Positions 18,826-27,999 of a stretch of DNA of 41,224 nt are shown in pieces. The stretch is taken from assembly GCF_027532945.1 (NCBI RefSeq), contig NZ_JAPZTZ010000019.1, positions 1 to 41,224 of the forward strand, written 5' to 3'. Made by a program: the position numbers and the translations under genes. Position 1 is the stretch's first letter; every line of letters begins with the position of its first letter. This stretch comes from Phreatobacter sp. (GTDB taxonomy: Bacteria > Pseudomonadota > Alphaproteobacteria > Rhizobiales > Phreatobacteraceae). The notes beneath the pieces were generated by a model that searched no databases, was not told the origin of the DNA, and saw only the letters and a program-made list of their open reading frames with translations.

Positions 18826-19427
18826 TAGACCCAGACGCGGGCGGGCGGGATGTTCCGCCAGATGCGCTCGGAGGGCACGGCGCTGAAATCGGCGCCCTTG
18901 GTCGGCACCGGCGAGGTCACCGAATAGGTGAACTGCACGAAGGGCGCGCCCGGCTTCATCAGCGCGAAGGCGTCGTTGACGAGCTTCATGCGGATCGGCT
19001 CGGGCCGGGTCATCAGCGGCAGGCCGGAGACGACAGCGTCGGCAGGCCCTGCGAGGCGCCCGGCGAGGGTCCGGCCAAGGGAATAGGCGTCGCCGTGCAC
19101 GATGGTCGCATAGGGGAAGCGGTCGTGCAGGAGCCGGCAGAAATCGACCGAGTATTCCACCAGCACCAGACGGCGCTGATCGATGCCATGGGCGACAAGG
19201 GCTGCGGTGATGGCGCCGGTGCCAGGGCCGAGCTCGACGACGGGACCGGTGCCGTGCGGATCGACATAGCTCGCCATGCGCTTGGCAAGCGCCGGGCTGG
19301 ACGGCGCGACTGCCCCCATCCGGAGCGGGTTCTTCAACCAACTCTTGAGGAAACGCGCGTCGTCGTCTTGGTGCTTGTCCGTACGGTGACGCAGGACCGA
19401 GCGACTCATGGGTGTGTGATCGACCAT
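18813..19427 (-). CDS. SAM-dependent methyltransferase, PmtA-like (phospholipid N-methyltransferase family)
   Basis: The 204-residue protein has a class I methyltransferase fold with the SAM loop VVELGPGTGAIT at about residues 63-74 and an acidic LVLVEYSVDFCRLL strand after it. The flanking text (FLKSWLKNPLRMGAVAPSS, IVHGDAYSLG, VVSGLPLM, FVQFTYSVTSP) resembles rhizobial PmtA, which methylates phosphatidylethanolamine toward phosphatidylcholine. The homology is clear for the group, but substrate is inferred. The start at 19427 is preferred over ATG 19409 because a CGGA precedes it. It lies 66 bases downstream of dnaQ on the same strand, where many alphaproteobacteria have secB instead. Confidence 0.75.
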   Translation of the reverse strand: MVDHTPMSRSVLRHRTDKHQDDDARFLKSWLKNPLRMGAVAPSSPALAKRMASYVDPHGTGPVVELGPGTGAITAALVAHGIDQRRLVLVEYSVDFCRLLHDRFPYATIVHGDAYSLGRTLAGRLAGPADAVVSGLPLMTRPEPIRMKLVNDAFALMKPGAPFVQFTYSVTSPVPTKGADFSAVPSERIWRNIPPARVWVYRRG

Positions 19428-19493
19428 TCAACGGTCCGATGGAACGGAGCTCCCCACGAGCCCTGTCACGCGGCCGTCATTCGTATCGGCATG

Positions 19494-20222
19494 TCACTGG
19501 GGGGTCAAGGCAACCGGGTCAAACTCCGGACGAGGTAGGTGGTCATACCAGATCGCCTTGTCGCCAAGTTCTCGGATGAAGGCGGCATGGGCCAGGATCT
19601 CCTCCTCGCTCAGGCGGGAGGGGAGCGGCACGGGACGCTGCGGGGTGGCGGCGCGACGGCCGCCGGCCCGGGGGCCGGCACGACCGGCCTCGGCGAGGCC
19701 GAAAGAGGCCTGCCGGCCGCCAATCAGCTCGATATAGACGTCCGCCAGCAGCTCGGCATCGAGAAGCGCGCCGTGCTTGGTGCGGCGGGAATTGTCGATC
19801 CCGAAGCGCGAGCAGAGCGCATCGAGGCTCACCGCAGCTCCGGGAAAGCGGCGACGCGCCATGCTGAGCGTGTCGGTGACCATGTCCATCGGAAAGAGGG
19901 AGCGCCCAGCCCGCTTCAGCTCCGCATTGATGAAGCCCATGTCGAAGGAGGCGTTATGGATGACGAGGCGCGCGCCCTCGACGAAGGCGGTGAAATCGTC
20001 GACCAGCTCGGCAAAGCGCGGCTTGTCGGAGAGGAATTCGGCGGAGAGGCCATGAACCCGGAAGGCCTCTTCCGGCATGTCGCGCTCCGGATTGATGTAG
20101 ACGTGATAGGTCCGGCCGGTCGGAAAGTGGTTCACCAACTCGATGCCGCCGATCTCGACGAGACGGTCGCCGCGGTTCGGATCGAGGCCGGTCGTTTCGG
20201 TGTCGAGGATGATCTCGCGCAT
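19494..20222 (-). CDS. dnaQ: DNA polymerase III epsilon subunit (proofreading exonuclease)
   Basis: The 242-residue DnaQ is the 3'-5' proofreading subunit of the replicative polymerase. The DEDDh exonuclease motifs are complete: [11 protein letters not shown] (Asp7, Glu9), [11 protein letters not shown], and [10 protein letters not shown]. The C-terminal part after about residue 180 is Pro/Arg/Gly-rich and is expected to link to the polymerase alpha subunit. The start is ATG 20222 with AGGAG six bases upstream; a GTG at 20225 shares a base with the coaE stop but sits too near the ribosome-binding site. It is the fifth gene of the ppsR-maf-aroE-coaE-dnaQ series. Confidence 0.95.
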   Translation of the reverse strand: MREIILDTETTGLDPNRGDRLVEIGGIELVNHFPTGRTYHVYINPERDMPEEAFRVHGLSAEFLSDKPRFAELVDDFTAFVEGARLVIHNASFDMGFINAELKRAGRSLFPMDMVTDTLSMARRRFPGAAVSLDALCSRFGIDNSRRTKHGALLDAELLADVYIELIGGRQASFGLAEAGRAGPRAGGRRAATPQRPVPLPSRLSEEEILAHAAFIRELGDKAIWYDHLPRPEFDPVALTPQ

Positions 20223-20224
20223 CA

Positions 20225-20818
20225 CTAACTCCTGCGACTGCCTGACAGCGCCCGAATAAGGTCTGACACCTGGCGGCGGGCGGCGTCGAGGCCGAAACCC
20301 GATTCGATGACGAAATGAGCTCGGCGGCGCTTCTCGGCATCCGGCATCTGGCGGGCGAGAATGGCCTCGAGCTTGTCGGCGGTCATTCCGGGCCGGGCCA
20401 TGACGCGATCGCGCTGGATGCCGGGGGGCGCGGAGACGACGGCGACGGCATCGACGCGGCGCTCGCCGCCGGTCTCCAGCAGCAAGGGTATGTCCAGGAC
20501 GACCATGGTATGGCCGCGGGCGCGGGCAGCGTCACGAAAGGCCTTTTCGGCGCCGCCGACCAGCGGGTGGATGATCGCCTCGAGGCGCTTCAGCGCCTCG
20601 GCATCCTTCAGCACCACCGCGCCGAGCCGCGCGCGATCGACCCGGCCATCGACCGTCACGCCGGGAAAGGCGGCCTCGATCGGCGCGACGGCAGCGCCCG
20701 CGTAGAGCTTGTGGACCGCGGCATCGGCGTCATGGACGGGGATGCCCGCTGCGCGGAAGAAGGCCGAGGTGGTCGACTTCCCCATGCCGATGGAGCCGGT
20801 GAGGCCGAGGACGAACAT
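20225..20818 (-). CDS. coaE: Dephospho-CoA kinase
   Basis: CoaE phosphorylates dephospho-CoA in the last step of coenzyme A synthesis. The 197-residue product starts [15 protein letters not shown] with the P-loop at residues 8-15, followed by the [13 protein letters not shown] substrate segment, IHPLV, and [14 protein letters not shown]. The ATG at 20818 leaves one base after the aroE stop; the longer frame upstream is an aroE shadow. Length is typical. The gene sits in the tightly packed leftward operon beside the candidate origin. Confidence 0.95.
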   Translation of the reverse strand: MFVLGLTGSIGMGKSTTSAFFRAAGIPVHDADAAVHKLYAGAAVAPIEAAFPGVTVDGRVDRARLGAVVLKDAEALKRLEAIIHPLVGGAEKAFRDAARARGHTMVVLDIPLLLETGGERRVDAVAVVSAPPGIQRDRVMARPGMTADKLEAILARQMPDAEKRRRAHFVIESGFGLDAARRQVSDLIRALSGSRRS

Positions 20819-20819
20819 G

Positions 20820-21650
20820 TCAGGTGCCCCGGATGTCAGCGGCGACATGTTCCCACAGGCCGCGCGTGACCTTGGGCGTGATGCCGAACCATTTCTCGAA
20901 GCCGGGCACGGCCTGGTGCAGCAGCATACCGAGGCCCTCGACGGTGCGGTGGCCGCGCGCTTCGGCGCGGGCAAGGAGATCCGTCACCAGGGGCACGTAG
21001 ACGATGTCGGAGACGATGGCCGTGGGCTTCAGCGTGTCGAGGGGGAGGTCGAGGGGCGGCTGGCCCTTCATGCCGAGCGAAGTCGTGTTCACCAGAAGGT
21101 CGGCATCGGCGAGCAGGGCGGGAACCGATGCCCAATCGGCGACGCGCAGGCTCGACGGATGGCTCGCGGCGATGGCTTCGGCCTTGGACAGCGATCGATT
21201 CGCCACCGTGATGGTCTCGACGCCGCGGCTCAGCAGGCCATGAACGATGCCGCGGGCGGCGCCACCGGCGCCCAGAACCACGGCATGGCGCACCTCGCGC
21301 TCCCAGTTCGGCACATGGTCGTCGAGGTTCTTGAGGAAGCCGATGACGTCGGAATTCATGCCGATCAGCCGGCCGCCATCGAGCCAGACCGTGTTGACGG
21401 CGCCGACAGCGACCGCGCCGGGATCCACCTCGTCCATGGCGGCGAAGGCGGCTTCCTTGTGGGGGATCGTCACATTGCAGCCGGCATAGCCGCGGTCGGC
21501 GAGGCTCCGCAGGAAAGCGTCGACCTGGCCGGGCTCCACCGCCTCAGGGCCATATTCGCCGCGGATGGCGTGCTCCTTCAGCCAGAAGCCATGGATGAGG
21601 GGCGAGCGGACGTGGGTGACGGGCCAGCCGATGCAGCAGGCGCGGATCAT
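20820..21650 (-). CDS. aroE: Shikimate dehydrogenase (NADP+)
   Basis: AroE reduces 3-dehydroshikimate to shikimate in chorismate and aromatic amino acid synthesis. The 276-residue protein shows the substrate-binding SPLIHGFW near residue 16 and [11 protein letters not shown] near residue 59 (catalytic Lys). It also has AVNTV, the NADP loop [11 protein letters not shown] near residue 124, the VANRS phosphate-binding strand and the C-terminal [18 protein letters not shown] helix. The gene overlaps maf by four bases (ATGA), so translation is likely coupled. Confidence 0.95.
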   Translation of the reverse strand: MIRACCIGWPVTHVRSPLIHGFWLKEHAIRGEYGPEAVEPGQVDAFLRSLADRGYAGCNVTIPHKEAAFAAMDEVDPGAVAVGAVNTVWLDGGRLIGMNSDVIGFLKNLDDHVPNWEREVRHAVVLGAGGAARGIVHGLLSRGVETITVANRSLSKAEAIAASHPSSLRVADWASVPALLADADLLVNTTSLGMKGQPPLDLPLDTLKPTAIVSDIVYVPLVTDLLARAEARGHRTVEGLGMLLHQAVPGFEKWFGITPKVTRGLWEHVAADIRGT

Positions 21651-22243
21651 GAGGCGACGAGACCGTGGTGGCGGAGGGCGGAGAGGAGCGGCAGCAGGGG
21701 CATGCCGAGAATGGTGAAATAGTCGCCGTCGATCCGCTCGAACAGCTGGATGCCTTCGCTTTCGAGCTGGTAGCAGCCGACCGAGGAGAGCACGCGGTCG
21801 CCGAGACGGTCGAGATAGGCATCGAGGAAGGCGTCGGAGAAGGCGCGCATCGTCATGGCGGCGGACGAGACCGCAGCGAAGAGCGTCTCGCCATCGCGGA
21901 CCAGCGCAACCCCGGAATGGAGGTAGTGGGTCTGGCCACGCAGCGCGGCGAGATTGGCCCGGGCCTCGGCCCGGTCGGCTGGCTTGGAGAAGCGGCGGAC
22001 ACCCAGGGCCAGGGTCTGATCGGCGCCGATCACCACGGCGCCGGGGCGGGCGCGGCTCACGGCCCGCGCCTTTTCCTCCGCCAGCAGCCGGGCGACGACA
22101 TCGGGCCCGTGGCCCGCGCGGCTCCAGGCCTCGTCGAAGGCGCGCTCGTCGATATCAGCAGGGGCAAGGGCAACGGTGATGCCGGCAGCCTGCAGCATGG
22201 CGGCGCGGGCGGCGGATTTCGACGCGAGTACGAGGCCGGTCAC
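21647..22243 (-). CDS. maf: Maf-family nucleoside triphosphate pyrophosphatase
   Basis: Maf proteins hydrolyse non-canonical or modified nucleoside triphosphates and can slow cell division when overproduced. The 198-residue product has the N-terminal [18 protein letters not shown] motif, the [12 protein letters not shown] block with the catalytic Asp, [20 protein letters not shown], and the C-terminal [15 protein letters not shown]. It overlaps aroE at its end and ppsR at its start by four bases each. This ppsR-maf-aroE-coaE-dnaQ order is a hallmark of the alphaproteobacterial origin region. Confidence 0.93.
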   Translation of the reverse strand: MTGLVLASKSAARAAMLQAAGITVALAPADIDERAFDEAWSRAGHGPDVVARLLAEEKARAVSRARPGAVVIGADQTLALGVRRFSKPADRAEARANLAALRGQTHYLHSGVALVRDGETLFAAVSSAAMTMRAFSDAFLDAYLDRLGDRVLSSVGCYQLESEGIQLFERIDGDYFTILGMPLLPLLSALRHHGLVAS

Positions 22244-23091
22244 GCCCGCGCCTCCTCGGCGATCTTGCGGCGATGATCCTTCAGCAGCGAGATGATGCCG
22301 GCCGCTGTCTCCTCAATGGAGCGGCGCGTCACGTCAATGATAGGCCAGTTGTTGCTGCCGAAAAGCCGGCGGGACTGGGCGATCTCCTCGGCCACGGCGG
22401 CGCGGTCGACATAGCTCGAGCGGTCCTCGGTGGCGTTCAGCGACAGGATGCGGTTCTCGCGGATCTGGACGATGCGTTCGGGGCTGGCATAGAGCCCGAC
22501 CACCAGCGGCTTCTTCAGGGCCCAGATCACGTCGGGCAGAGGAATGCCCGGGACCAGCGGAATGTTCGCCGCCTTGATGCCGCGATTGGCGAGATAGATG
22601 GATGTCGGCGTCTTGGAGGTGCGCGAGACACCGACGAGCAGCACATCGGCCTCTTCCCAGTTTTCGGGCAGCTGGCCGTCGTCATGCATCATCGTGTAGT
22701 TCAGCGCGTCGATGCGCTGGAAATATTCGGCATTGAGCACGTGCTGGGCGCCGACGCGCGGGGTTGAGGCCGCGCCGAGATAGTTCTGGAACAGAGCGAG
22801 GATCGGTTCCAGCACGGAGAGGCATGGGCAGCCGAGCTCCTTGCAGGTGTTTTTCAGCCGCTCGGTCAGGTCCTGGTCGACCAGCGTGTAGAGCACGATG
22901 CCCGGGCTGTTCTCGATCTCGGTGAGGACACGGTCGAGCTGCTTCTGGGAACGGACCAGCGGGTAGACATGCTCAATGGCCGAGACGGAGGAATACTGCA
23001 CCGCCGCGGCCCGGCCGACGGTCATCAGTGTCTCGCCGGTGGCGTCCGACACGAGATGAAGATGGAAGTAGCTCTCGCGACGATGCGGCAT
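22240..23091 (-). CDS. ppsR: Pyruvate, phosphate/water dikinase regulatory protein (DUF299)
   Basis: The 283-residue protein belongs to the bifunctional kinase/pyrophosphorylase family that switches phosphoenolpyruvate synthase or pyruvate phosphate dikinase off and on. Family features are [14 protein letters not shown] near residue 9 and the P-loop-like GVSRTSKT at residues 154-161. [12 protein letters not shown] and [19 protein letters not shown] complete the set. The start at ATG 23091 is where family similarity begins; the frame upstream is not conserved in character. This is the first gene leftward of the candidate origin, facing hemE. The same gene (RP001) faces hemE in Rickettsia and at Caulobacter Cori. 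Confidence 0.92.
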   Translation of the reverse strand: MPHRRESYFHLHLVSDATGETLMTVGRAAAVQYSSVSAIEHVYPLVRSQKQLDRVLTEIENSPGIVLYTLVDQDLTERLKNTCKELGCPCLSVLEPILALFQNYLGAASTPRVGAQHVLNAEYFQRIDALNYTMMHDDGQLPENWEEADVLLVGVSRTSKTPTSIYLANRGIKAANIPLVPGIPLPDVIWALKKPLVVGLYASPERIVQIRENRILSLNATEDRSSYVDRAAVAEEIAQSRRLFGSNNWPIIDVTRRSIEETAAGIISLLKDHRRKIAEEARA

Positions 23092-23475
23092 GGCGGTCGG
23101 GACATGGGCCTGGGACAGGCCGCGTCGAGCCTGTGGACGAACAGGGACAAGGACACGGAAGCGGGCGAGCCGCAAGAGGTCCATGCCCGCTGGCCTGAAT
23201 CTCATCCCCAGCCATGAAGCGGGGGACAGCCGGGAGGGCTCATCGGGGACAAGCGATGGAGGGGCGATGAGGGGCGCTGGGGCGGTGCCTGAATCCGGTC
23301 GGACTCGCAGAGGCTTGCAGCCGCCCGCCCCCTCCCCGAAGGGAAGCCTTGCCAGAGCCGGCGCGGCGTGGACAACTTGTGGAGAAGCTTGTGTTCACCT
23401 AATCCAGCTTCAAGGAATCAAAGAAGACTCTCTTTCATTCAAGATTGAAGGAGAGAGGGGGACGCGGGAGTCAAC
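23092..23475. other. Candidate chromosomal replication origin (oriC) between ppsR and hemE
   Basis: This is the longest gene-free gap in the window (384 bases) and lies at the divergence point between ppsR and hemE, the pair that flanks Cori in Caulobacter and is conserved in Rickettsia. It contains DnaA-box-like sequences (TGTGGAGAA at 23378-23386, CGTGGACAA at 23367-23375, TGTGGACGA at 23132-23140). Beside the first two is a stretch, 23401-23450, with 32 A/T of 50 bases, against roughly one third in the surroundings. Six GANTC (CcrM) sites occur at 23197, 23291, 23302, 23415, 23426 and 23468. No TTAA-N7-TTAA CtrA box was found. The gap must also carry the hemE and ppsR promoters, so origin function is inferred. 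Confidence 0.6.
23367..23386 (-). promoter_or_regulatory. Pair of DnaA-box-like sequences, 11 bp apart
   Basis: CGTGGACAA (23367) and TGTGGAGAA (23378) are read as the reverse complement of the relaxed DnaA box TTNTNCACA. The second fits that consensus fully and the first misses one base. Their starts are 11 bp apart, about one helical turn, and they sit directly next to the AT-rich stretch. Neither is the perfect TTATCCACA. Confidence 0.45.
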
Positions 23476-24507
23476 GTGCATAAACCTCTCCTCGACGTGC
23501 TCAAGGGCGGCAAGGCCGCCTCCCCGCCCATCTGGATGATGCGCCAGGCTGGGCGCTACCTTCCTGAATATCGCGCCACCCGTGAGCAGGCCGGTTCCTT
23601 CCTGAACCTCTGTTTCAATCCCGAGCTGGCAGCGGAGGTGACCCTCCAGCCGTTGCGGCGCTTCGGCTTTGACGGCGCGATCCTGTTTTCGGACATCCTC
23701 GTCCTCCCCCATGCACTGGGGCAGACCGTGGCTTTCGAGGCAGGCGAGGGCCCGCGGCTCGATCCGCTTGTCGATGCCTCCGGGCTGTCGCGCCTGGCAC
23801 ATGCCCTCGACGAGGCGATCGTTGGCAAGGTCTATGAGGCGGTTGCGCGCATCCATGAGCAGTTGCCAGCCGGCACGACCTTCATCGGCTTTTGCGGCGC
23901 GCCCTGGACGGTTGCGACCTACATGGTGGCGGGCAAGGGCGGCGACGATCAGGTGGCGGCCCGCCTCTTTGCCTACCGCGACCCCGAGGGTTTCTCGCGG
24001 CTCATCGACATCATCGTTGAAGCCTCGATCACCTATCTCCTCGGCCAGATCCGCGCAGGCGTCGATGCGGTGCAGATCTTCGACACCTGGGCCGGTGTTC
24101 TCCCGGCCGACGAGTTCCGCCGCTGGTGCGTCGAGCCTATCGGCCGGATCGTCGCCGGCGTGAAGGCAGCGGCCCCCGGCATTCCCGTCATCGTCTTTCC
24201 GAAGGGCGCCGGGCTGCGGCTCGAGGCCGTCGTGAACGGCACCGGCGCTGACGCCGTCGGCCTCGATTGGACGGCCGATGCCGGTTTTGTCGCCAGCGCG
24301 ATACAGCCCAAGGTCGCCGTTCAGGGCAATGTCGATCCGATCGCGCTGCTCGCCGGCGGAGAGGCCCTCGACAGGGCGGTCGATACGACGCTCGAAGCCT
24401 TCGGTCGCGGCCGGCTGATCTTCAACCTCGGACACGGCATCCTGCCGCCCACGCCCATCGCCCATGTGGAGCGAATGGTGGCGCGGGTGCGCAACTGGAA
24501 GGCATGA
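23476..24507 (+). CDS. hemE: Uroporphyrinogen decarboxylase
   Basis: HemE converts uroporphyrinogen III to coproporphyrinogen III in haem synthesis in the cytoplasm. The 343-residue protein has the invariant substrate-binding [14 protein letters not shown] (residues 20-33), [14 protein letters not shown] with its catalytic Asp, [13 protein letters not shown], and [10 protein letters not shown]. The C-terminal [12 protein letters not shown] closes the active site. The start is GTG 23476, preceded by GGGAG at a spacing of five to six bases. It overlaps hemJ by four bases, so the two haem genes are coupled. It marks the right edge of the candidate origin. Confidence 0.95.
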   Translation: MHKPLLDVLKGGKAASPPIWMMRQAGRYLPEYRATREQAGSFLNLCFNPELAAEVTLQPLRRFGFDGAILFSDILVLPHALGQTVAFEAGEGPRLDPLVDASGLSRLAHALDEAIVGKVYEAVARIHEQLPAGTTFIGFCGAPWTVATYMVAGKGGDDQVAARLFAYRDPEGFSRLIDIIVEASITYLLGQIRAGVDAVQIFDTWAGVLPADEFRRWCVEPIGRIVAGVKAAAPGIPVIVFPKGAGLRLEAVVNGTGADAVGLDWTADAGFVASAIQPKVAVQGNVDPIALLAGGEALDRAVDTTLEAFGRGRLIFNLGHGILPPTPIAHVERMVARVRNWKA

Positions 24508-25040
24508 CCATGGCGACGGCATCCCCGAGCCCGCGTGAGCGGGCGATCCGCGCGGTCGTGGCGCTGGCTGTCACCGTTCTCGGCGTCGTCGGCCTTGGCC
24601 TCTTGGCGCCCGTGGCGGCGGCCGGCTGGATCAAGTCGCTGCACGTCGTCGCCATCATCTCGTGGATGGCGGCCATGCTCTACCTGCCGCGCCTGTTCAT
24701 CTACCACGTGGCCGCGACGCCGGGATCGGAGACCTCCGAGACGTTCAAGGTGATGGAGCGCCGGCTGCTCGAGTACATCATGAACCCGGCCATGATCGTG
24801 AGCTGGGTCGCGGGCCTGTGGCTCGCCTGGGTGAGCTTCGGCATGAAGGGTGGCTGGCTTCACGCCAAGCTCGCCTTCGTCATCGCCCTGTCGGGCGTGC
24901 ACGGCTATTTCGCCGGTGCCGTGCGGCGCTTTGCCGAGGACCGCAACACGAAATCGCAGGGCTTCTGGCGTGTCATGAACGAGGTGCCGACGGTCATCAT
25001 GATCGTCGTGGTGGTGCTGGTGATCGTGAAGCCTTTCTGA
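24504..25040 (+). CDS. hemJ: Protoporphyrinogen IX oxidase HemJ
   Basis: HemJ is the membrane protoporphyrinogen oxidase used by most alphaproteobacteria in place of HemY/HemG. The 178-residue protein has about four membrane helices. The second includes the conserved [21 protein letters not shown] with His47, and the next loop includes WLHAKLAFV with Lys122. The C-terminal helix ([15 protein letters not shown]) runs to the end. The ATG at 24504 overlaps the hemE stop (ATGA); ATG 24510 is an alternative two codons later. With hemE it forms a two-gene haem operon. Confidence 0.9.
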   Translation: MTMATASPSPRERAIRAVVALAVTVLGVVGLGLLAPVAAAGWIKSLHVVAIISWMAAMLYLPRLFIYHVAATPGSETSETFKVMERRLLEYIMNPAMIVSWVAGLWLAWVSFGMKGGWLHAKLAFVIALSGVHGYFAGAVRRFAEDRNTKSQGFWRVMNEVPTVIMIVVVVLVIVKPF

Positions 25041-25284
25041 GGCCCGAGCCGCCGCCGGGAACCGCTGCCGCTCTTGCTTTTGCGGCGGCGAGAGCTTATT
25101 CGACAAATCCCTCCTTCCGCAGACAAGTCTCTCGCCGCGGCTCGCCCGATGATCCGCGCCCCCGGGACCAGGAGGCGGCTCCCCGCCGCATGATCTCCTC
25201 TGCGATCCGCCATCGTTCCCATCCGGGCCCGGCTCGCGTTCCTCGTTCCGTGCCTCCGGCCGTCTCCCTTTCCTCGTGGTTCCG
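25041..25284 (+). promoter_or_regulatory. rho leader with a large stem-loop and a C-rich tract
   Basis: This 244-base gap precedes rho. GCGGCGAGAG (25085-25094) and CTCTCGCCGC (25129-25138) form a perfect 10-bp stem, extended by three pairs past a one-base bulge. The last 80 bases or so (25201-25280) hold 35 C, 20 G, 22 T and only 3 A by my count, a C-rich, unstructured composition like a Rho utilisation site. Autogenous control of rho through its leader is known in other bacteria; here it is inferred. No Shine-Dalgarno is visible before the rho start. Confidence 0.4.
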
Positions 25285-26553
25285 ATGCAGCAGCAGATCA
25301 AGCTCCAGGACATCAAGGCCAAGTCGCCGACCGAGCTCCTCGCCTTCGCGGAGGAGCAGCAGGTCGAGAATGCCTCCACCCTGCGCAAGCAGGAGCTGAT
25401 GTTCGCCTGCCTCAAGCAGCTGGCGGCGCAGGAGATCGACATTATCGGCGAGGGCGTCGTCGAGGTGCTGCAGGACGGCTTCGGCTACCTGCGCTCGCCC
25501 GATGCCAATTATCTCGCGGGTCCCGACGACATTTATGTCTCGCCCTCGCAGATCCGCCGTTTCGGCCTCAGGACCGGTGATACGGTCGAGGGCCAGATCC
25601 GCTCCCCGAAGGAGGGCGAGCGCTATTTCGCCCTGGTGAAGGTGAACCGGATCAATTTCGAGGACCCAGAGAAGGCCCGCCACAAGGTCAATTTCGACAA
25701 TCTGACGCCGCTCTATCCGAACCAGCGGCTGAAGATGGAGGCGGAGGATCCGACCAAGAAGGATTTCTCAGCCCGCATCATGGACGTGGTCGTCCCGCTC
25801 GGCAAAGGCCAGCGCGCGCTCATCGTCGCGCCGCCGCGCACGGGTAAGACGGTCCTCCTGCAGAACATCGCCCAGTCCATCACCCGCAACCATCCTGAGT
25901 GCTACCTCATCGTTCTGCTCATCGACGAGCGTCCGGAAGAGGTCACCGACATGCAGCGCTCGGTGAATGGCGAGGTCATTTCCTCGACCTTCGACGAGCC
26001 GGCGACGCGTCACGTCCAGGTGGCCGAGATGGTCATCGAGAAGGCCAAGCGCCTTGTCGAACATGGCCGCGACGTGGTCATCCTGCTCGATTCGATCACC
26101 CGCCTCGGCCGGGCCTACAACACGGTGGTGCCGTCCTCGGGCAAGGTGCTGACCGGCGGTGTGGACGCCAATGCCCTGCAGCGGCCGAAGCGCTTCTTCG
26201 GTGCGGCGCGCAACATCGAGGAAGGCGGCTCGCTCACCATCATCGCGACGGCGCTGATCGATACCGGCAGCCGCATGGACGAGGTGATCTTCGAGGAGTT
26301 CAAGGGCACGGGTAACTCGGAAATCATCCTCGACCGCAAGGTCGCGGACAAGCGCACCTTCCCGGCCATCGACATCACCCGCTCCGGCACCCGCAAGGAA
26401 GAGCTGCTCGTGCCGCAGGACATCCTCAAGAAGATGTATGTGCTGCGCCGCATCCTCAATCCGATGGGCACGGTCGACGCCATCGAGTTCCTCCTCGACA
26501 AGCTGCGGCAGACCAAGCAGAACAGCGACTTCTTCGATTCCATGAACACCTGA
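25285..26553 (+). CDS. rho: Transcription termination factor Rho
   Basis: Rho is the hexameric RNA helicase that ends transcription of untranslated RNA. The 422-residue protein has the N-terminal RNA-binding domain ([19 protein letters not shown], then the cold-shock-like fold with [20 protein letters not shown]). The P-loop APPRTGKT is at residues 182-189. The Walker B region [15 protein letters not shown] and the secondary RNA-binding loop [11 protein letters not shown] follow. Length is normal, with no inserted domain. The ATG at 25285 is chosen; an in-frame GTG at 25276 would add three residues. Confidence 0.97.
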   Translation: MQQQIKLQDIKAKSPTELLAFAEEQQVENASTLRKQELMFACLKQLAAQEIDIIGEGVVEVLQDGFGYLRSPDANYLAGPDDIYVSPSQIRRFGLRTGDTVEGQIRSPKEGERYFALVKVNRINFEDPEKARHKVNFDNLTPLYPNQRLKMEAEDPTKKDFSARIMDVVVPLGKGQRALIVAPPRTGKTVLLQNIAQSITRNHPECYLIVLLIDERPEEVTDMQRSVNGEVISSTFDEPATRHVQVAEMVIEKAKRLVEHGRDVVILLDSITRLGRAYNTVVPSSGKVLTGGVDANALQRPKRFFGAARNIEEGGSLTIIATALIDTGSRMDEVIFEEFKGTGNSEIILDRKVADKRTFPAIDITRSGTRKEELLVPQDILKKMYVLRRILNPMGTVDAIEFLLDKLRQTKQNSDFFDSMNT

Positions 26554-26576
26554 GGCGGATGGGCGTCCGGCCGCAT

Positions 26577-26619
26577 CCGATTCACCACCGGAACGAATCG
26601 GGCCCTCATCGTCCGATTC
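26577..26619. repeat. Three alternating CCGATTC/GAATCGG arms between rho and mnmE
   Basis: CCGATTC (26577-26583), GAATCGG (26595-26601) and CCGATTC (26613-26619) are each separated by 11 bases. The middle arm can pair with either outer arm, so two mutually exclusive hairpins are possible. There is no U-tract after either. The first could end rho transcription; a switching role is speculative. Confidence 0.45.
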
Positions 26620-26662
26620 GGAGCCGTAATGGCGAGAGCTCCACGGTCAACGGAGCTTGCCC

Positions 26663-27970
26663 ATGATGGCGCGCACCATTGTCGCCGTTGCGACCCCGCC
26701 GGGTGTCTCCGGCGTCGCGGTCATTCGGATCTCCGGCCCCGATGCCGCCGAGGTCTTCAGGCGCCTGGCAGGCAAGGTGCCACGGCCGCGCGCCGCAACA
26801 CTCGTCACGATCATCGATCCCTTGGACGGCACGCCCCTCGATCAGGGGCTGGCGCTCTGGTTCCCGGCCCCTGCGAGCTTCACCGGCGAGGACTGTGCCG
26901 AACTCCAGGTCCATGGCGGACGTGCTGTGGTCGCCGCCGTGCTGGCAGCGATTCTCACCGTGGACGGCCTCAGGCCGGCCGAACCTGGTGAGTTCACGCG
27001 GCGGGCCTTCGAGAGCGGCAAGCTCGATCTTGCGGCCATCGAGGGGTTGGGGGATCTCCTCCATGCCGAGACCGAAGCCCAGCGCCGCCAGGCCTTTGCG
27101 CTCTATCAGGGGCGGCTGACCGACGAGACCGATCGCCTGGCGCAGCAGCTCCTGCCCGTCCTGGCCCTGGTCGAGGCGACGATCGATTTTCCTGACGAAG
27201 GCGATGTCACCGACGCGGCCCTGGCAGAGGCCCGCGGGCAGGCCCTTACAGTGCGCGATCGCATCACCGGCCTGCTCGCGGATGCCGGCCGGGCCGAGCG
27301 GGTGCGCGACGGCGTCGTGGTTGCGATCGCCGGCCTGCCCAATGCCGGCAAGTCCACCCTCCTCAACGCCATCGCCCGCCGGGACGTTGCCATCGTCTCC
27401 CCTGTCGCCGGCACGACCCGTGATGCGCTGGAGGTGCAGCTCGACCTCGGGGGGCTCCCGGTGGTCCTCGTCGATACGGCCGGCATTCGAGAGACGATGG
27501 ACCCCGTGGAGGCCGAGGGGGTCAGGCGTGCACGCCGGCGCGTCAGCGAGGCTGACCTCGTCCTCTGGCTGGCTCCGACGATCGAGTCGGTGACGGAACG
27601 ACCTGAAGGCGCCTGGGTGATCCAGTCGCAAGCCGACAGGGGCGCGACGCCAATGGAGGAGGCGCGGCATCGGATCTCCGCATCGACGGGTCTGGGGCTT
27701 TCAGCCTTGCTGGAGGATGTGCGGGCTTTCGCATCGACCATGCTGGGTGGAGAGCCGGCCGTGGTCGTCCATGAGCGCCATCGGCTGATTATGATTGCTG
27801 CGAAGGTCGCGTTGGACGCTGCCTTGAGGCATCCGGATTGGCCCGCTGCCGCGGAGCTGGTGGCGGAGGATCTCAGGGCCGCGCTGGCGGCGCTCGGTCG
27901 GAGCCGCGGTCGGGTCGGGACCGAGGCCATGCTGGACCAGCTCTTTTCCGCCTTCTGCATCGGCAAGTAG
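26663..27970 (+). CDS. mnmE: tRNA uridine-5-carboxymethylaminomethyl(34) synthesis GTPase MnmE
   Basis: MnmE works with MnmG to modify the wobble uridine of certain tRNAs. The 435-residue protein has the N-terminal folate-binding domain (TIVAVATPPGVSGVAVIRISG, FTGEDCAELQVHGG, PGEFTRRAFESGKLDL) and a helical domain. The inserted G domain shows P-loop GLPNAGKST and switch VAGTTRD, with VDTAGIRET after it. The essential C-terminal FCIGK carries the catalytic Cys. The start ATG 26663 has GGAG at a spacing of seven bases; ATG 26666 is equivalent, and TTG 26657 is rejected as too close. mnmG follows 114 bases later after a parS site. Confidence 0.95.
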   Translation: MMARTIVAVATPPGVSGVAVIRISGPDAAEVFRRLAGKVPRPRAATLVTIIDPLDGTPLDQGLALWFPAPASFTGEDCAELQVHGGRAVVAAVLAAILTVDGLRPAEPGEFTRRAFESGKLDLAAIEGLGDLLHAETEAQRRQAFALYQGRLTDETDRLAQQLLPVLALVEATIDFPDEGDVTDAALAEARGQALTVRDRITGLLADAGRAERVRDGVVVAIAGLPNAGKSTLLNAIARRDVAIVSPVAGTTRDALEVQLDLGGLPVVLVDTAGIRETMDPVEAEGVRRARRRVSEADLVLWLAPTIESVTERPEGAWVIQSQADRGATPMEEARHRISASTGLGLSALLEDVRAFASTMLGGEPAVVVHERHRLIMIAAKVALDAALRHPDWPAAAELVAEDLRAALAALGRSRGRVGTEAMLDQLFSAFCIGK

Positions 27971-27999
27971 GGCCAGTCAGCCCGTGGGCCCTCCCGGGG

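Noticed and set aside
23092-23475. CtrA boxes (TTAA-N7-TTAA) in the candidate origin
   Set aside because: None found on reading the whole gap, so CtrA control as in Caulobacter is not claimed.
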